Of a stretch of DNA of 21,558 nucleotides, positions 1-8,002 are shown in pieces. The stretch is from the NCBI GenBank assembly GCA_900751995.1, contig CAADTP010000016.1:1-21558 (forward strand), read 5' to 3'. The stretch is from Lachnospiraceae bacterium (GTDB lineage Bacteria > Bacillota > Clostridia > Lachnospirales > Lachnospiraceae). The first letter of the stretch is position 1. Every line of letters begins with the position of its first letter. The notes beneath the pieces were generated by a model, which saw only the letters and a program-made list of their open reading frames with translations, had not been told where the DNA came from and did not search any database. The translations under genes and the position numbers were made by a program.

Positions 1-321
1 CTTATAGACCTGAAAACAGAGAAGATAACACATCAAGATGTAGGACAGATGGATATGTATATCCGTATGTATGATGAATTGAAACGTAGTGAGGGCGATA
101 ACCCAACAATCGGTATTGTTCTTTGTTCCGATACAGATGATGATATTGCCCGTTATTCTGTTATGCATGGCAATGAACAATTATTTGCTTCCAAGTACAA
201 ATTATACCTGCCGACAAAAGAAGAACTGAAAGCGGAGATTGAAACTCAAAAGGCAATGTTTTATCTTCAGCAGCAGGATAATGAAGACAGAAACAAAAAC
301 TATACTTTTAACATTGAATGA
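1..321 (+). CDS. YhcG/DUF1016-family PD-(D/E)XK nuclease, C-terminal part (cut by window start)
   Basis: The frame is open from base 1, so the gene begins outside the window; only the last 106 residues are present. The visible start reads L-I-D-L-K-T-E-K followed by HQDVGQMDMYIRMYDEL and GDNPTIGIVLC. This matches the C-terminal nuclease domain of YhcG (DUF1016) proteins, where (E/D)-x-K residues are part of the PD-(D/E)XK active site and a VGQ-x-x-x-Y segment follows. Here the acidic residue is Asp rather than the commoner Glu. The family is predicted DNA nuclease, often found near restriction-modification or other mobile defence genes, but its exact role is not settled. The gene ends 20 bases before an open stretch leading into a metG remnant, with no terminator of its own that I can see. 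Family assignment is good; function is inferred. Confidence 0.85.
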   Translation, partial: LIDLKTEKITHQDVGQMDMYIRMYDELKRSEGDNPTIGIVLCSDTDDDIARYSVMHGNEQLFASKYKLYLPTKEELKAEIETQKAMFYLQQQDNEDRNKNYTFNIE

Positions 322-341
322 GTTAAAAAGAAATAAAATAA

Positions 342-488
342 GAGCATTTGATCAGAATGAATTCCTTCATGATGGGAATCGATTCCGAGGGTATGCTGAT
401 CTCAGCAGTACCTGAGGAAGATGGTCATGAAGGACTGAACCTTCTGATGGTAGATGACAGAATCCCGGCAGGTGCAAAGCTGTACTAA
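342..488 (+). pseudogene. metG: Remnant of the 3' end of metG (methionyl-tRNA synthetase C-terminus)
   Basis: From about 372 the frame reads MGIDSEGMLISAV, then LNLLMVDDRIPAGAKLY and a stop at 486-488. This is the typical last 40 or so residues of the EMAP/Trbp111-like tRNA-binding domain at the C-terminus of clostridial MetRS. The frame is closed upstream by a TAA at 339-341, and the DNA between it and the homology does not look like MetRS. There is no ribosome binding site or plausible start, so this is a leftover and not a gene. It keeps its native terminator just downstream. It probably marks a recombination or integration junction next to the YhcG-type nuclease. Confidence 0.75.
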
Positions 489-506
489 AATTAGATATAA
501 AACAAG

Positions 507-552
507 AGCACTTCTCAGAGTTAATAATCAGAAAACCGAGAGGTGCTTTTTT
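507..552 (+). terminator. Intrinsic terminator after the metG remnant
   Basis: The arm AGCACTTCTC (507-516) pairs with GAGAGGTGCT (538-547) with one G-U pair. The hairpin is followed by six T residues (547-552). It lies 18 bases after the metG stop codon, as expected for the original end of a metG transcript. Confidence 0.85.
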
Positions 553-590
553 CGTGCTAAAAAATATATCCCGGCAGTCAACTACTGCAA

Positions 591-637
591 AACAGTATAT
601 AACAGTTGACAACAGTATTATACTGTTATATACTGTT
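591..637. promoter_or_regulatory. Nested inverted-repeat operator, probably for the YtrA-type GntR repressor
   Basis: Two concentric inverted repeats share the AACAGTA half-site. The outer pair is AACAGTATAT (591-600) and ATATACTGTT (628-637). The inner palindrome is AACAGTA-TTA-TACTGTT (611-627). Together they cover the whole spacer, the -10 box and the region upstream of the -35 box of the promoter for the GntR/ABC operon. Autoregulation by the first gene is inferred from this overlap and from the usual behaviour of YtrA-type repressors. Confidence 0.75.
606..634 (+). promoter_or_regulatory. Sigma-A promoter of the GntR/ABC transporter operon
   Basis: A consensus -35 TTGACA (606-611) and a -10 TATACT (629-634) are separated by exactly 17 bases. 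The inner operator fills the spacer, so a bound repressor would block RNA polymerase. The expected transcript start is near 641, just ahead of the AGGAGGG at 645-650. Confidence 0.85.
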
Positions 638-655
638 TACAACAGGAGGGAACAT

Positions 656-1030
656 ATGAGGATTATAATCAATAATACATCGATGGTACCAATTTATGAG
701 CAGATCATGGAGCAGATCAAGGCGCAGATCATCTCCGGAGAGTTAAAAGAAAATGATATATTGCCGTCCGTGAGAACAATGGCAAAGGAACTGAAGATCA
801 GTGCACTTACTGTGAAGAAAGCATATGACAATCTGGAAGCAGAGGGCATGACAGTCACAGTTCATGGGAAAGGAACGTATGTAGCGGCTTCGAATACACA
901 GCTGATGGAAGAAGAGCGCAGGAAAGAGGTTGAGGCGGATCTGGAAGCAGCAATTCAGAAGGGAAGGCGCTGCGGAATGAAGGAGGAAGAGATCCGTTCG
1001 TTGTTTGAACTTATCATGGAGGATGAATGA
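656..1030 (+). CDS. GntR-family transcriptional repressor, YtrA type
   Basis: A 124-residue regulator. The N-terminal winged helix-turn-helix occupies about residues 10-75, with PIYEQIMEQIKAQIISGEL, then LPSVRTMAKELKISALTVKKAY and the wing GKGTYVA. This is followed by only a short helical tail, as in the YtrA subfamily; the large ligand-binding domain of other GntR proteins is absent. I chose the ATG at 656 because it has AGGAGGG six bases upstream and begins the conserved domain. A longer in-frame extension to 554 would run through the promoter. The gene overlaps the ABC ATPase gene by four bases (ATGA), so the two are translationally coupled. In relatives such regulators repress their adjacent ABC exporter until cell-envelope stress or an antibiotic is sensed; that role is inferred here. 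Confidence 0.92.
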   Translation: MRIIINNTSMVPIYEQIMEQIKAQIISGELKENDILPSVRTMAKELKISALTVKKAYDNLEAEGMTVTVHGKGTYVAASNTQLMEEERRKEVEADLEAAIQKGRRCGMKEEEIRSLFELIMEDE

Positions 1031-1881
1031 TTATGTTGGAGATCAAAGGAGTAAAGAAAAGCTACGGTGAATTTCAGTTAGACTGTTCGTTAAATGTAGA
1101 AAAAGGAAGGATCACCGGTCTGGTTGGAGAGAACGGAGCCGGTAAGAGTACTTTGTTCAAGGCAGTGCTCGGACTCATTTCTTATGATGCCGGTGAGATA
1201 AAGATCCTGGGAAAAATACCGGAAGAGTTAAGTGAAAAAGAGAAAGAAGAGCTGGGAGTTGTCCTGGCAGAAACCGGATTCAGTGGATACTTGAAAGGGA
1301 AAGATGTTGAGGCAGTCCTTGCCAAATTGTATCCAAAGTTTGAAGCAGAAAAATTTCATCAGATGTGTGAAGAATATCAGATTCCGTTGGATAAATTTAT
1401 AAAAGAGTACTCAACAGGAATGAAAGCAAAGCTGAATCTGATCATTGCATTGACACATCAGGCAGAATTCCTGATGCTGGATGAGCCGACAGCAGGGCTT
1501 GATGTCGGAGCGAGGGAAAGGATGCTGGATATTTTAAGAGAGTATATGGAAGAAGAACCGGAGAGAAGTATCCTGATCAGTTCACATATTTCTTCGGACT
1601 TAGAACATCTGTGTGATGACATTTATGTGATACATAAAGGAAAGATCATACTTCATGAAGCGATGGATACGATTCTTGAAAAATATGCAGTGTTGAAGGT
1701 CAGTGAGGAACAATATCAGGCAGTGGATAAAAGGTATCTTTTGAAAGAGAAAAAAGAGTTTTTTGGAGTTGCCTGTCTGACGAACGAGAAGCAGTATTAT
1801 ATAGAAAATTATCCGGAAATCGTAGTAGAGAGCGGATCACTCGATCAGGTGATCCTGATGTTGACAGGGGGCGAAAGATGA
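1027..1881 (+). CDS. ABC transporter ATP-binding protein (export type, partner of the ABC-2 permease)
   Basis: A 284-residue ATPase with Walker A GENGAGKST at about residues 34-42, signature YSTGMKAKL at 128-136, Walker B FLMLDEP at 148-154 and the switch histidine at 187. The last 70 or so residues form a C-terminal extension common in ABC-2-type exporters. It starts with the ATG overlapping the GntR stop codon; an alternative ATG lies two codons later. It overlaps the next gene by four bases. Together with that permease it would form an ATP-driven exporter in the cytoplasmic membrane. The GntR/ATPase/ABC-2 arrangement resembles the Bacillus ytr-type systems linked to peptide antibiotic stress. 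The substrate cannot be read from the sequence. Confidence 0.92.
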   Translation: MIMLEIKGVKKSYGEFQLDCSLNVEKGRITGLVGENGAGKSTLFKAVLGLISYDAGEIKILGKIPEELSEKEKEELGVVLAETGFSGYLKGKDVEAVLAKLYPKFEAEKFHQMCEEYQIPLDKFIKEYSTGMKAKLNLIIALTHQAEFLMLDEPTAGLDVGARERMLDILREYMEEEPERSILISSHISSDLEHLCDDIYVIHKGKIILHEAMDTILEKYAVLKVSEEQYQAVDKRYLLKEKKEFFGVACLTNEKQYYIENYPEIVVESGSLDQVILMLTGGER

Positions 1882-2552
1882 TGAAAGGAACCAGAGGGCT
1901 TTTGGAAAAGGATTTTCGATTGTTTTTTCGGCAAGGTGGTAATCTTTTTTTGGTGTTAGTGTTTGTAGCATTGTTTTTTATACTTACAGGAAAAACGGCA
2001 GCTGCTTTCATTGCAATGTATATCCCATCTGTTCTGGCGATATATTCAGGTAATACGATCAGTTATGATGAAAATGGCCATGGTTACACATATTTATTTT
2101 CTTTACCTGTAAATAAAAAAATATATGTCAGAGAAAAATATATTTTTTCCTTTATCATGACAGCATGTGGATGGTGCATTGGAATGATCTGTGCAGGAAT
2201 TATGGTACTCATAAATCCTGAAGAGGTGTTTGATCTGGAAATGCTGGCAATGGAGTTGATCACATTTTTTGTGTTTCAGGCAATTGCGGGAATTATGATC
2301 GCGATCAGGATAAGGTTCGAAGGAGAGAAAGGGCGAATTGTGCTGCCAATCGCAATTTTAATTATTTTTGCGATTTGTTATACAATTAGATCTTTTGTGA
2401 AGACTAACTTGGGATTAAAAGAAAGTATTCTGCATATGATAGGGGGAATAGGGGATTTTGAAATCGGGATTGCCCTCATTGTGTTAAGTCTGCTTATATG
2501 GTTTGCTTCGTATAAGTATAGTATGAGCGCCATGAAGAAGAAAGAGTTTTAA
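1878..2552 (+). CDS. ABC-2 type transporter permease
   Basis: A 224-residue hydrophobic protein with about six predicted membrane helices. The first pair lies around residues 22-55, then about 90-112, 125-143, 150-172 and 195-215. The segment SYDENGHGYTYLFSLPVNKK between helices is typical of small ABC-2 permeases of Firmicutes, where a cytoplasmic loop contacts the ATPase. It begins within the ATPase stop region (ATGA), so it is the third gene of one operon. I see no clear hairpin terminator in the 155 bases that follow. Confidence 0.88.
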   Translation: MMKGTRGLLEKDFRLFFRQGGNLFLVLVFVALFFILTGKTAAAFIAMYIPSVLAIYSGNTISYDENGHGYTYLFSLPVNKKIYVREKYIFSFIMTACGWCIGMICAGIMVLINPEEVFDLEMLAMELITFFVFQAIAGIMIAIRIRFEGEKGRIVLPIAILIIFAICYTIRSFVKTNLGLKESILHMIGGIGDFEIGIALIVLSLLIWFASYKYSMSAMKKKEF

Positions 2553-2655
2553 GATAGGCGTGGCAAAAATGATCCATTAAAAATAATGATTATAAAGATG
2601 TAATAGCTACCAAAAATATGAGAAAAACTTTGTGAAAAAATAGGCTTGTGTTTCG

Positions 2656-2708
2656 TAAGAGTCCCTTGTAAAATAGCGGTCAAGGATGAAAAGAAAAGGA
2701 GACTCTTA
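2656..2708 (+). promoter_or_regulatory. Possible translation-controlling stem-loop at the MATE gene start
   Basis: TAAGAGTC (2656-2663) is the exact reverse complement of GACTCTTA (2701-2708), which includes the first base of the start codon. Inside it CCTTG (2664-2668) pairs with CAAGG (2681-2685). The purine-rich ribosome binding site (about 2692-2702) lies in the resulting bulge and lower stem. If transcribed, this could hold the start region partly closed. It has not been shown to be functional. Confidence 0.35.
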
Positions 2709-4066
2709 TGGGAACCAATGAAAAAGATATGACTGCCGGATCTCCCGGAAAACTGATCATAACTTTTGCCATACCAATGATGCTTGGAAATATTTTTCAG
2801 CAGTTTTATACAATGGCAGACACCATGATCGTCGGACAAGTGGTAGGAGTTAAGGCACTGGCGGCAGTAGGTGCCGGAGATTGGCTGGTATGGCTGGTGT
2901 TGGGGATCATGACAGGTATCACACAGGGTTTTTCTATTCTTGTATCTCAGTATTATGGAGCAAGGGAAAAGGAAAATCTGAAATGTGCAGTAGCGAAAAG
3001 CTATATCATGACAGCATTACTGTCTGTGGTCGTACTCGCAGTAAGTGAAGGTACAGTTTATCATGTTCTTTTATTTTTACAGACACCGGATAATGTCATT
3101 GATCTGACAATGCTATATTTGCGGCTGATTTTTGCGGGAATCCCGATCATAGCTGCTTATAATATATTTGCAGCGATCCTTCGGGCACTTGGAAACAGCA
3201 GATCTCCGTTGATCGCAATGACAGTGGCAGCAGTGATCAATGTGGGACTGGATCTGTTGTTTGTGGCGGTTTTTGGCTGGGGTATAGCCGGAGCAGCAGT
3301 GGCGACCGTTATCGCGCAGGGATTTTCTGCCTTGTACTGTTTGATCGTATTACGTAAAATCCCGGATATCCGCCTGGAAAAGAAGGACTTTTACAGGCAG
3401 CCCTCTATGAGTTTGCGGCTTTTGGAACTGGCGGTTCCTCTTGCAATACAGAATGTGATTATCTCCGTGGGAGGACTTGTGGTACAGTATGTGATCAATG
3501 GATTTGGTTTTCTGTTTGTGGCGGGATTTACGGCATCGAACAAGCTGTATGGGGTTTTGGAGATGGCTGCCGTTTCATATGGATATGCTATTACAACCTA
3601 TGTGGGCCAGAATCTTGGTGCAAAAAAATACCAGAGGATTCGAAAAGGCGTGCGCAGCGGCACTTATATGGCAGTGCTCACTTCGGCTTTCATTTCCGGC
3701 ATGATGGTACTGTTTGGACGTAATGTACTGTCCCTGTTTGTATCCGGTGAACCGGATCAGACCCGACAGGTATTGGATATAGCATATAAGTATTTGTTTA
3801 TTATGGCTGTCTTTTTGTGGGTGCTGTATCTGCTGTATGTGTATCGTTCCGCTATCCAGGGCCTGGGTAATACTTTGATTCCGCTTGCCAGCGGCATTGC
3901 AGAATTTATAATGCGTGTCAGTGTTGCGCTGCTGCTGCCAAAACTGATCGGTGAAGATGGAATATACTATGCAGAGATCTGTGCATGGAGCAGTGCAGCT
4001 GTTTTATTATTCGTAAGTTATATGATCATTATACGGAAATATAAAGAAGTCACCGTTCATACATAA
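2708..4066 (+). CDS. MATE family multidrug/metabolite efflux protein
   Basis: A 452-residue integral membrane protein with about twelve helices. It starts with the usual MATE entry segment, KLIITFAIPMMLGNIFQQFY then TMADTMIVGQVVG. A second half of the same type begins near LLELAVPLAIQNVIISVGG, reflecting the internal repeat of the family. Length is normal for Na+- or H+-coupled MATE pumps. The start at 2708 is supported by AAAGGAG a few bases upstream. It stands between the GntR/ABC operon and the riboswitch and may have its own promoter, though I could not identify one. The substrate is unknown. Confidence 0.93.
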   Translation: MGTNEKDMTAGSPGKLIITFAIPMMLGNIFQQFYTMADTMIVGQVVGVKALAAVGAGDWLVWLVLGIMTGITQGFSILVSQYYGAREKENLKCAVAKSYIMTALLSVVVLAVSEGTVYHVLLFLQTPDNVIDLTMLYLRLIFAGIPIIAAYNIFAAILRALGNSRSPLIAMTVAAVINVGLDLLFVAVFGWGIAGAAVATVIAQGFSALYCLIVLRKIPDIRLEKKDFYRQPSMSLRLLELAVPLAIQNVIISVGGLVVQYVINGFGFLFVAGFTASNKLYGVLEMAAVSYGYAITTYVGQNLGAKKYQRIRKGVRSGTYMAVLTSAFISGMMVLFGRNVLSLFVSGEPDQTRQVLDIAYKYLFIMAVFLWVLYLLYVYRSAIQGLGNTLIPLASGIAEFIMRVSVALLLPKLIGEDGIYYAEICAWSSAAVLLFVSYMIIIRKYKEVTVHT

Positions 4067-4142
4067 TGTTATTTTGACAAAAAACTATTTATATAAAAAG
4101 AAAAGTATGATATTATGATACTTACAACTATGAAAATTGAAT

Positions 4143-4292
4143 AGTCAGAAGGGTGTACAAAGTACTTAATAAGGAATCTGGTGAAATGCCAGAACAGCCA
4201 CCGCTACTGTGACAGGGACGAAAACCAAAATATCACTGGAGAGATCCGGGAAGATGGTAAGTAGGAAGAACTGGAGTCAGGAGACTTGCCTT
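4143..4292 (+). promoter_or_regulatory. Cobalamin (B12) riboswitch aptamer
   Basis: The conserved core is present in the right order. AATAAGGAATCTGGTGAAA starts at 4168, the GCCACCGCTACTGTGA stretch lies around 4197-4212, CACTGG at 4234-4239 and CCGGGAAG near 4246-4253. The B12 box GAGTCAGGAGACTTGCC is at 4274-4290. These match the adenosylcobalamin-class riboswitch consensus; outer boundaries are approximate. It sits in the 378-base gap between the MATE gene and the importer operon, with a terminator hairpin between it and the first gene. Expected behaviour is premature termination when B12 is abundant and expression of the importer and methyltransferases when B12 is scarce. A TTGACA at 4074-4079 upstream has no well-spaced -10 box, so I leave the promoter uncalled. 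Confidence 0.95.
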
Positions 4293-4368
4293 TTTGACAG
4301 AAGAATTCTGATTCGGATGGGATACAGAAGGAATAAGCTCTGCCTGAGGTAGAGGTTTGTTTTTTGTG

Positions 4369-4402
4369 CTGATATGATGCTGGATCATATCAGTTTTTTT
4401 TT
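4369..4402 (+). terminator. Riboswitch expression-platform terminator
   Basis: CTGATATGAT (4369-4378) pairs perfectly with ATCATATCAG (4384-4393), followed by nine T residues (4394-4402). A second, weaker hairpin precedes it: CTCTGCC (4338-4344) with GGTAGAG (4348-4354), followed by a T-rich run. That one may be an alternative or competing structure. Their position between the B12 aptamer and the first importer gene indicates transcription attenuation. Confidence 0.85.
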
Positions 4403-4444
4403 ATTTTAACCGAATAAACAGATGAAAAATGAGGAGAGATGAAG

Positions 4445-5374
4445 ATGGGAAAAGTAATTGCAAAGCGTTTTATATTTATGATTCCGGTAGTGCTGGCGGT
4501 TACATTTATTATTTTTATGCTGAGTTTTATATCGGCAGGTGATGCTGCCAGAGTGCTGGCGGAGAAAAAATATGAGCATCCGTCACCGGAGCAGGTAGAA
4601 GAAGTACGGCATGAGGAAGGACTGGATCAGCCGGTGCTGGTACAATACGGGAAATGGCTGGATCAGGCACTTCATGGCGATTTTGGAAAATCATATTCTA
4701 CCAGAAAACCGGCTTTTGACGAATTAAAAAGATATTTCCCACAGACATTTAAACTGGCAGTTACTTCGTTTTTATTGTTGATGATCGTATCAATCCCTCT
4801 CGGGATTTTGTCGGCAATTTATGAAAACAGAGTTCTGGATAAAGTCATTCGCATTTTGTCATCCCTCAGTGTATCTATGCCGTCTTTCTGGATCGGTCTG
4901 ATGCTGCTCTATATATTTGGAGTAAAGCTAAAAGTGATTTCCGTGATCGGAGGAGATGCCGGAGGCATCCCGATTCTTGCGGCATTTGCCATGGATATCA
5001 GTTTCTTTGGAATTATGACGAGATTGATCCGTACCAATATGATACAGGTGCTGAAGCAGGATTACATACGTGCCAGCAGAGCTAAGGGATTGTCATCTGT
5101 AAATGTAATTTTGCGTCATGGTCTGAAAAATATTCTGATTCCTGTGCTTACACGTCTGGTATCAATTGTGATCGGTTTTTTCTGTGGCTCAGCTGTGATA
5201 GAAAGTATTTTTTCAATTCAGGGAATCGGAAATCTGGCATTGAAATCCGTGATCTCAAAAGACACTCCGGTGCTGCAATGTTTTATCTTTATTCTGGCTG
5301 TTGGCATTGTAGTATTAAATTTTCTTGTGGATATCGCCTATTCTGCGATTGACCGGCGAATCCAGTTAAAGTAA
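4445..5374 (+). CDS. Nickel/dipeptide-family ABC importer permease, DppB/NikB-like
   Basis: A 309-residue inner-membrane permease of the binding-protein-dependent family. An N-terminal helix (IPVVLAVTFIIFMLSF) is followed by a long external segment with QYGKWLDQALHGDFGKSY. About five more helices follow, with the cytoplasmic EAA-type loop near DYIRASRAKGLSSVNVILRH. I prefer the ATG at 4445: the AGGAG ribosome site at 4432-4436 lies 8 bases ahead of it and only 2 bases ahead of the ATG at 4439. It is the first gene after the B12 riboswitch and terminator. It forms the translocation channel with the next gene's product. Sequence alone does not separate nickel, cobalt, peptide or opine substrates. 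Confidence 0.92.
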   Translation: MGKVIAKRFIFMIPVVLAVTFIIFMLSFISAGDAARVLAEKKYEHPSPEQVEEVRHEEGLDQPVLVQYGKWLDQALHGDFGKSYSTRKPAFDELKRYFPQTFKLAVTSFLLLMIVSIPLGILSAIYENRVLDKVIRILSSLSVSMPSFWIGLMLLYIFGVKLKVISVIGGDAGGIPILAAFAMDISFFGIMTRLIRTNMIQVLKQDYIRASRAKGLSSVNVILRHGLKNILIPVLTRLVSIVIGFFCGSAVIESIFSIQGIGNLALKSVISKDTPVLQCFIFILAVGIVVLNFLVDIAYSAIDRRIQLK

Positions 5375-5389
5375 AGGAGAGATCATAGA

Positions 5390-6253
5390 ATGGGAAGCAG
5401 AAGAAAGCAGAAAACAGAAAAAAGCATGATCCAGAATCTGTACTGGAAACAGGTATTCCGGTCACCGAAAACAAAAATAGGATTGATGGTGGTCATAATT
5501 TTTGCATTGGCAGCTATTTTTGCACCTGTACTGGCGCCGCATGATCCACTGCTTGTGGATGTTTCGATAAAATTAAAGAATCCGTCGGCGGCATATCCTT
5601 TAGGTACTGATCAGCTGGGACGATGTATTTTATCAAGACTTCTCTGGGGCAGCCGGTATTCACTGAGCTATAGCTTTACGGTGCTTCTGATCACCGTATG
5701 TGTCGGGGTGCCGATCGGACTGTTTGCCGGATATGTAGGTGGAAAAATCGATTCCATAATTATGAGGATCATTGATGTATTTATGGCTATGCCGGTCTTT
5801 ATTGTGGCACTTGCCATTGCAGGAACCGTAGGAGCCAGCGGCACTCATCTGATTCTGTCCTTATCGGTCGTATCCTGGGCAGAATATGCAAGGCTTGCCC
5901 GAGCATTGACACTTCAGGAAAAAAATAAAAATTATATGACCGCACTAAAAGCCGGCGGCTGCGGCCACGCAAGGATCATATTTAGGCATGTATTGAGAAA
6001 TATCCTGCCATCTGTGATCGCACTGGCAACAATGGAAATCGGTTCGATCATTCTGTCAATTGCCGGTTTTTCCTTTATCGGACTTGGTGTGCAGGCACCG
6101 ACACCGGAATGGGGGATCATGCTCAGTGACAGTAGAAGTTATATTCAGACTTATCCAAGACTGATGTTTTATCCGGGCATACTGATCATGATCATTGTTC
6201 TGGCATTTAATTATCTGGGGGAGGGAATACAGAATGGAACAGCCCAAAAATGA
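5390..6253 (+). CDS. Nickel/dipeptide-family ABC importer permease, DppC/NikC-like
   Basis: A 287-residue partner permease. The N-terminal region has the family signature GLMVVIIFALAAIFAPVLAP followed by PLGTDQLGRCILSRLLWGSR. The EAA loop (ALKAGGCGHARIIFRHVLRN) contacts the ATPases and is followed by FIGLGVQAPTPEWG, characteristic of the DppC/NikC group. The start has AAAGGAGAG upstream and lies 15 bases after the first permease gene. Its 3' end overlaps the following ATPase gene by 20 bases. It is the second channel subunit of the riboswitch-controlled importer. Confidence 0.93.
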   Translation: MGSRRKQKTEKSMIQNLYWKQVFRSPKTKIGLMVVIIFALAAIFAPVLAPHDPLLVDVSIKLKNPSAAYPLGTDQLGRCILSRLLWGSRYSLSYSFTVLLITVCVGVPIGLFAGYVGGKIDSIIMRIIDVFMAMPVFIVALAIAGTVGASGTHLILSLSVVSWAEYARLARALTLQEKNKNYMTALKAGGCGHARIIFRHVLRNILPSVIALATMEIGSIILSIAGFSFIGLGVQAPTPEWGIMLSDSRSYIQTYPRLMFYPGILIMIIVLAFNYLGEGIQNGTAQK

Positions 6254-7025
6254 TGTTCTAAAGGTAAAAAGACTACATGTGGAGTTTCAGACTTCTCACG
6301 GAATGGTTCATGCAGTAAAAGATGTCAGCCTGGAAGTAAAACGCGGAAGGATCCATGCTCTGGTGGGAGAAAGCGGAAGCGGCAAGTCAGTTACCTCTCT
6401 GACGATCATGAATCTGCTTGCAGGAAATGGAAAGGTGATATCCGGAGATGTGACACTGAACGAAAAGAGTCTTCTGAAGTTATCAGGAAAAGAAAAACGA
6501 CAGTTATACGGAGACAGGATCGGAATGATCTTTCAGGATCCGACCGCTGCTCTCGATCCGCTCTTTACAGTTGAACAACTGCTTCTGGAAGGACTGAGAA
6601 AACATCGCAGAATGAGCAAAAAACAGGCAAGGGAAGCAGCGTTGGAAAGTCTGCGGATGATGAATCTGCGTGATCCGGAAGAACTGATGAAGAAAAAACC
6701 TTACGAATTGTCTGGTGGTATGTGCCAACGTGTTATGATCGCCATTGCCATGTCCATGAAACCGGATTATCTGATCGCAGATGAGCCGACGACAGCCTTG
6801 GATGTAACCGTACAGAAGCAGATCCTGGAAGAAATCTATCAGCTATCCAGGAAAGAAAATCTGGGCGTGTTATTTATTACGCATGATCTGGGTGTGGTGG
6901 CAGAGATCGCAGATGATGTTTCGATCATGAAAGACGGCGAAATAGTGGAAAACGGAACGGTTGAAGAGATCTTTTATCATCCGCAGCATTCATATACAAA
7001 AAAACTGTTGGATGCAGTTTTATAG
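6234..7025 (+). CDS. Nickel/dipeptide-family ABC importer ATPase, DppD/NikD-like
   Basis: A 263-residue ATPase with Walker A GESGSGKS at residues 45-52, Q-loop Gln 101, signature LSGGM at 159-163, Walker B YLIADEP at 179-185 and switch His 217. It stops soon after QHSYTKKLLDAVL and lacks the Cys-containing C-terminal extension of oligopeptide-type ATPases, so it is short like NikD. I chose the ATG at 6234 because GGGGGAGGG lies about 8 bases upstream and the domain begins right after it. An upstream ATG at 6195 lies well inside the preceding gene. It pairs with the next gene to power the importer. Confidence 0.93.
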   Translation: MEQPKNDVLKVKRLHVEFQTSHGMVHAVKDVSLEVKRGRIHALVGESGSGKSVTSLTIMNLLAGNGKVISGDVTLNEKSLLKLSGKEKRQLYGDRIGMIFQDPTAALDPLFTVEQLLLEGLRKHRRMSKKQAREAALESLRMMNLRDPEELMKKKPYELSGGMCQRVMIAIAMSMKPDYLIADEPTTALDVTVQKQILEEIYQLSRKENLGVLFITHDLGVVAEIADDVSIMKDGEIVENGTVEEIFYHPQHSYTKKLLDAVL

Positions 7026-7034
7026 GGGAAAAGT

Positions 7035-7973
7035 ATGAGTACGTTACTAAAGACAGAACATTTAAAAAAATATTATGGCAAGAAAAAAATTGTGAAGGCA
7101 GTGGATGATGTAAGTCTGGAAATCCATGCAGGATCATCCATGGCCCTGATCGGTGAAAGTGGAAGTGGTAAAACTACATTCGGAAAGCTGATCGCCGGCC
7201 TGGAGAAACCTACAGATGGAAAATTCTGGTTTCAGGGACAGGAAATGCAGGATTTGTCTGAAAAGCAGTTTCGTCCATATCGCAAGAATCTTCAGATGGT
7301 CTTTCAAAGCAGCAGCGGGGTATTTGATCCCGGTTATACCATTGGAGAAAATATTCTGGAAATTTTGAAATTACATGAAAAACTGCAAGAGGGTGAGTAT
7401 GAAGAGCGAGTAAAGGAGGCTTTGATCCAGACGGGGCTTGATCCGGATATCCGCAACCGTTATGTTGGACAGATTTCAGGAGGTCAGTGTCAGAGAGCTA
7501 ATATTGCGAGAGCATTGGTATTAAGACCGGAACTTGTGATCTGTGATGAACCGGTATCCAGTCTGGATTATTCCATACGAAAGCAGATCCTGCATCTGTT
7601 AAATGAGCTGCAGGAAAAATATGAGATGACCTATTTACTGATCACTCACGATCTGTCCAACGTTCCATATCTCTGCAAAGAGGTGGCTATTATGTATCAG
7701 GGACGCGTGGTCGAGTTTATCGATCATACGGACAGCTTAAAGGAGACTGCCGTACATCCTTATACAAAAGATCTGTTTGATTCTATTCCGGTAAAAGAAC
7801 CGAAAATGCGAAGAATCGGATCGCAGGAAAAGAAAATATTTTCAGATACCATTCCGGAACAGGGCTGCCCATATCAGAACCGGTGCAGAAGATGTACAAA
7901 TATATGCAGAGAGCATATACCGGAATTGACAGAAATTGAAACAGGACATTTTGCGGCATGTCATATGCTGTAA
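7035..7973 (+). CDS. Nickel/dipeptide-family ABC importer ATPase, DppF/NikE-like, with Cys-rich tail
   Basis: A 312-residue ATPase. Walker A GESGSGKT is at 40-47, Q-loop Gln 91, signature ISGGQ at 147-151, Walker B LVICDEP at 167-173 and switch His 205. The tail carries the family's C-terminal cysteine motif, GCPYQNRCRRCTNICREH at about 277-294 and a further Cys at 309. In related transporters a similar motif can bind an iron-sulfur cluster or metal, but its role here is unproven. It lies nine bases after the first ATPase gene. Presence of two distinct ATPases, two permeases and a binding protein makes this a complete five-component importer. Confidence 0.93.
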   Translation: MSTLLKTEHLKKYYGKKKIVKAVDDVSLEIHAGSSMALIGESGSGKTTFGKLIAGLEKPTDGKFWFQGQEMQDLSEKQFRPYRKNLQMVFQSSSGVFDPGYTIGENILEILKLHEKLQEGEYEERVKEALIQTGLDPDIRNRYVGQISGGQCQRANIARALVLRPELVICDEPVSSLDYSIRKQILHLLNELQEKYEMTYLLITHDLSNVPYLCKEVAIMYQGRVVEFIDHTDSLKETAVHPYTKDLFDSIPVKEPKMRRIGSQEKKIFSDTIPEQGCPYQNRCRRCTNICREHIPELTEIETGHFAACHML

Positions 7974-8002
7974 AATATAAAACAAACAAAGGAGAGGAAG
8001 AA

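Noticed and set aside
342..488. metG remnant considered as an independent small tRNA-binding protein gene
   Set aside because: It has no ribosome binding site or full tRNA-binding fold and only the last 40 or so residues of MetRS are present.
4074..4119. Possible promoter with TTGACA at 4074 for the riboswitch transcript
   Set aside because: No acceptable -10 box lies 16-18 bases downstream; nearby TATAAA and TATGAT are 12 and 26 bases away, so I did not call it.
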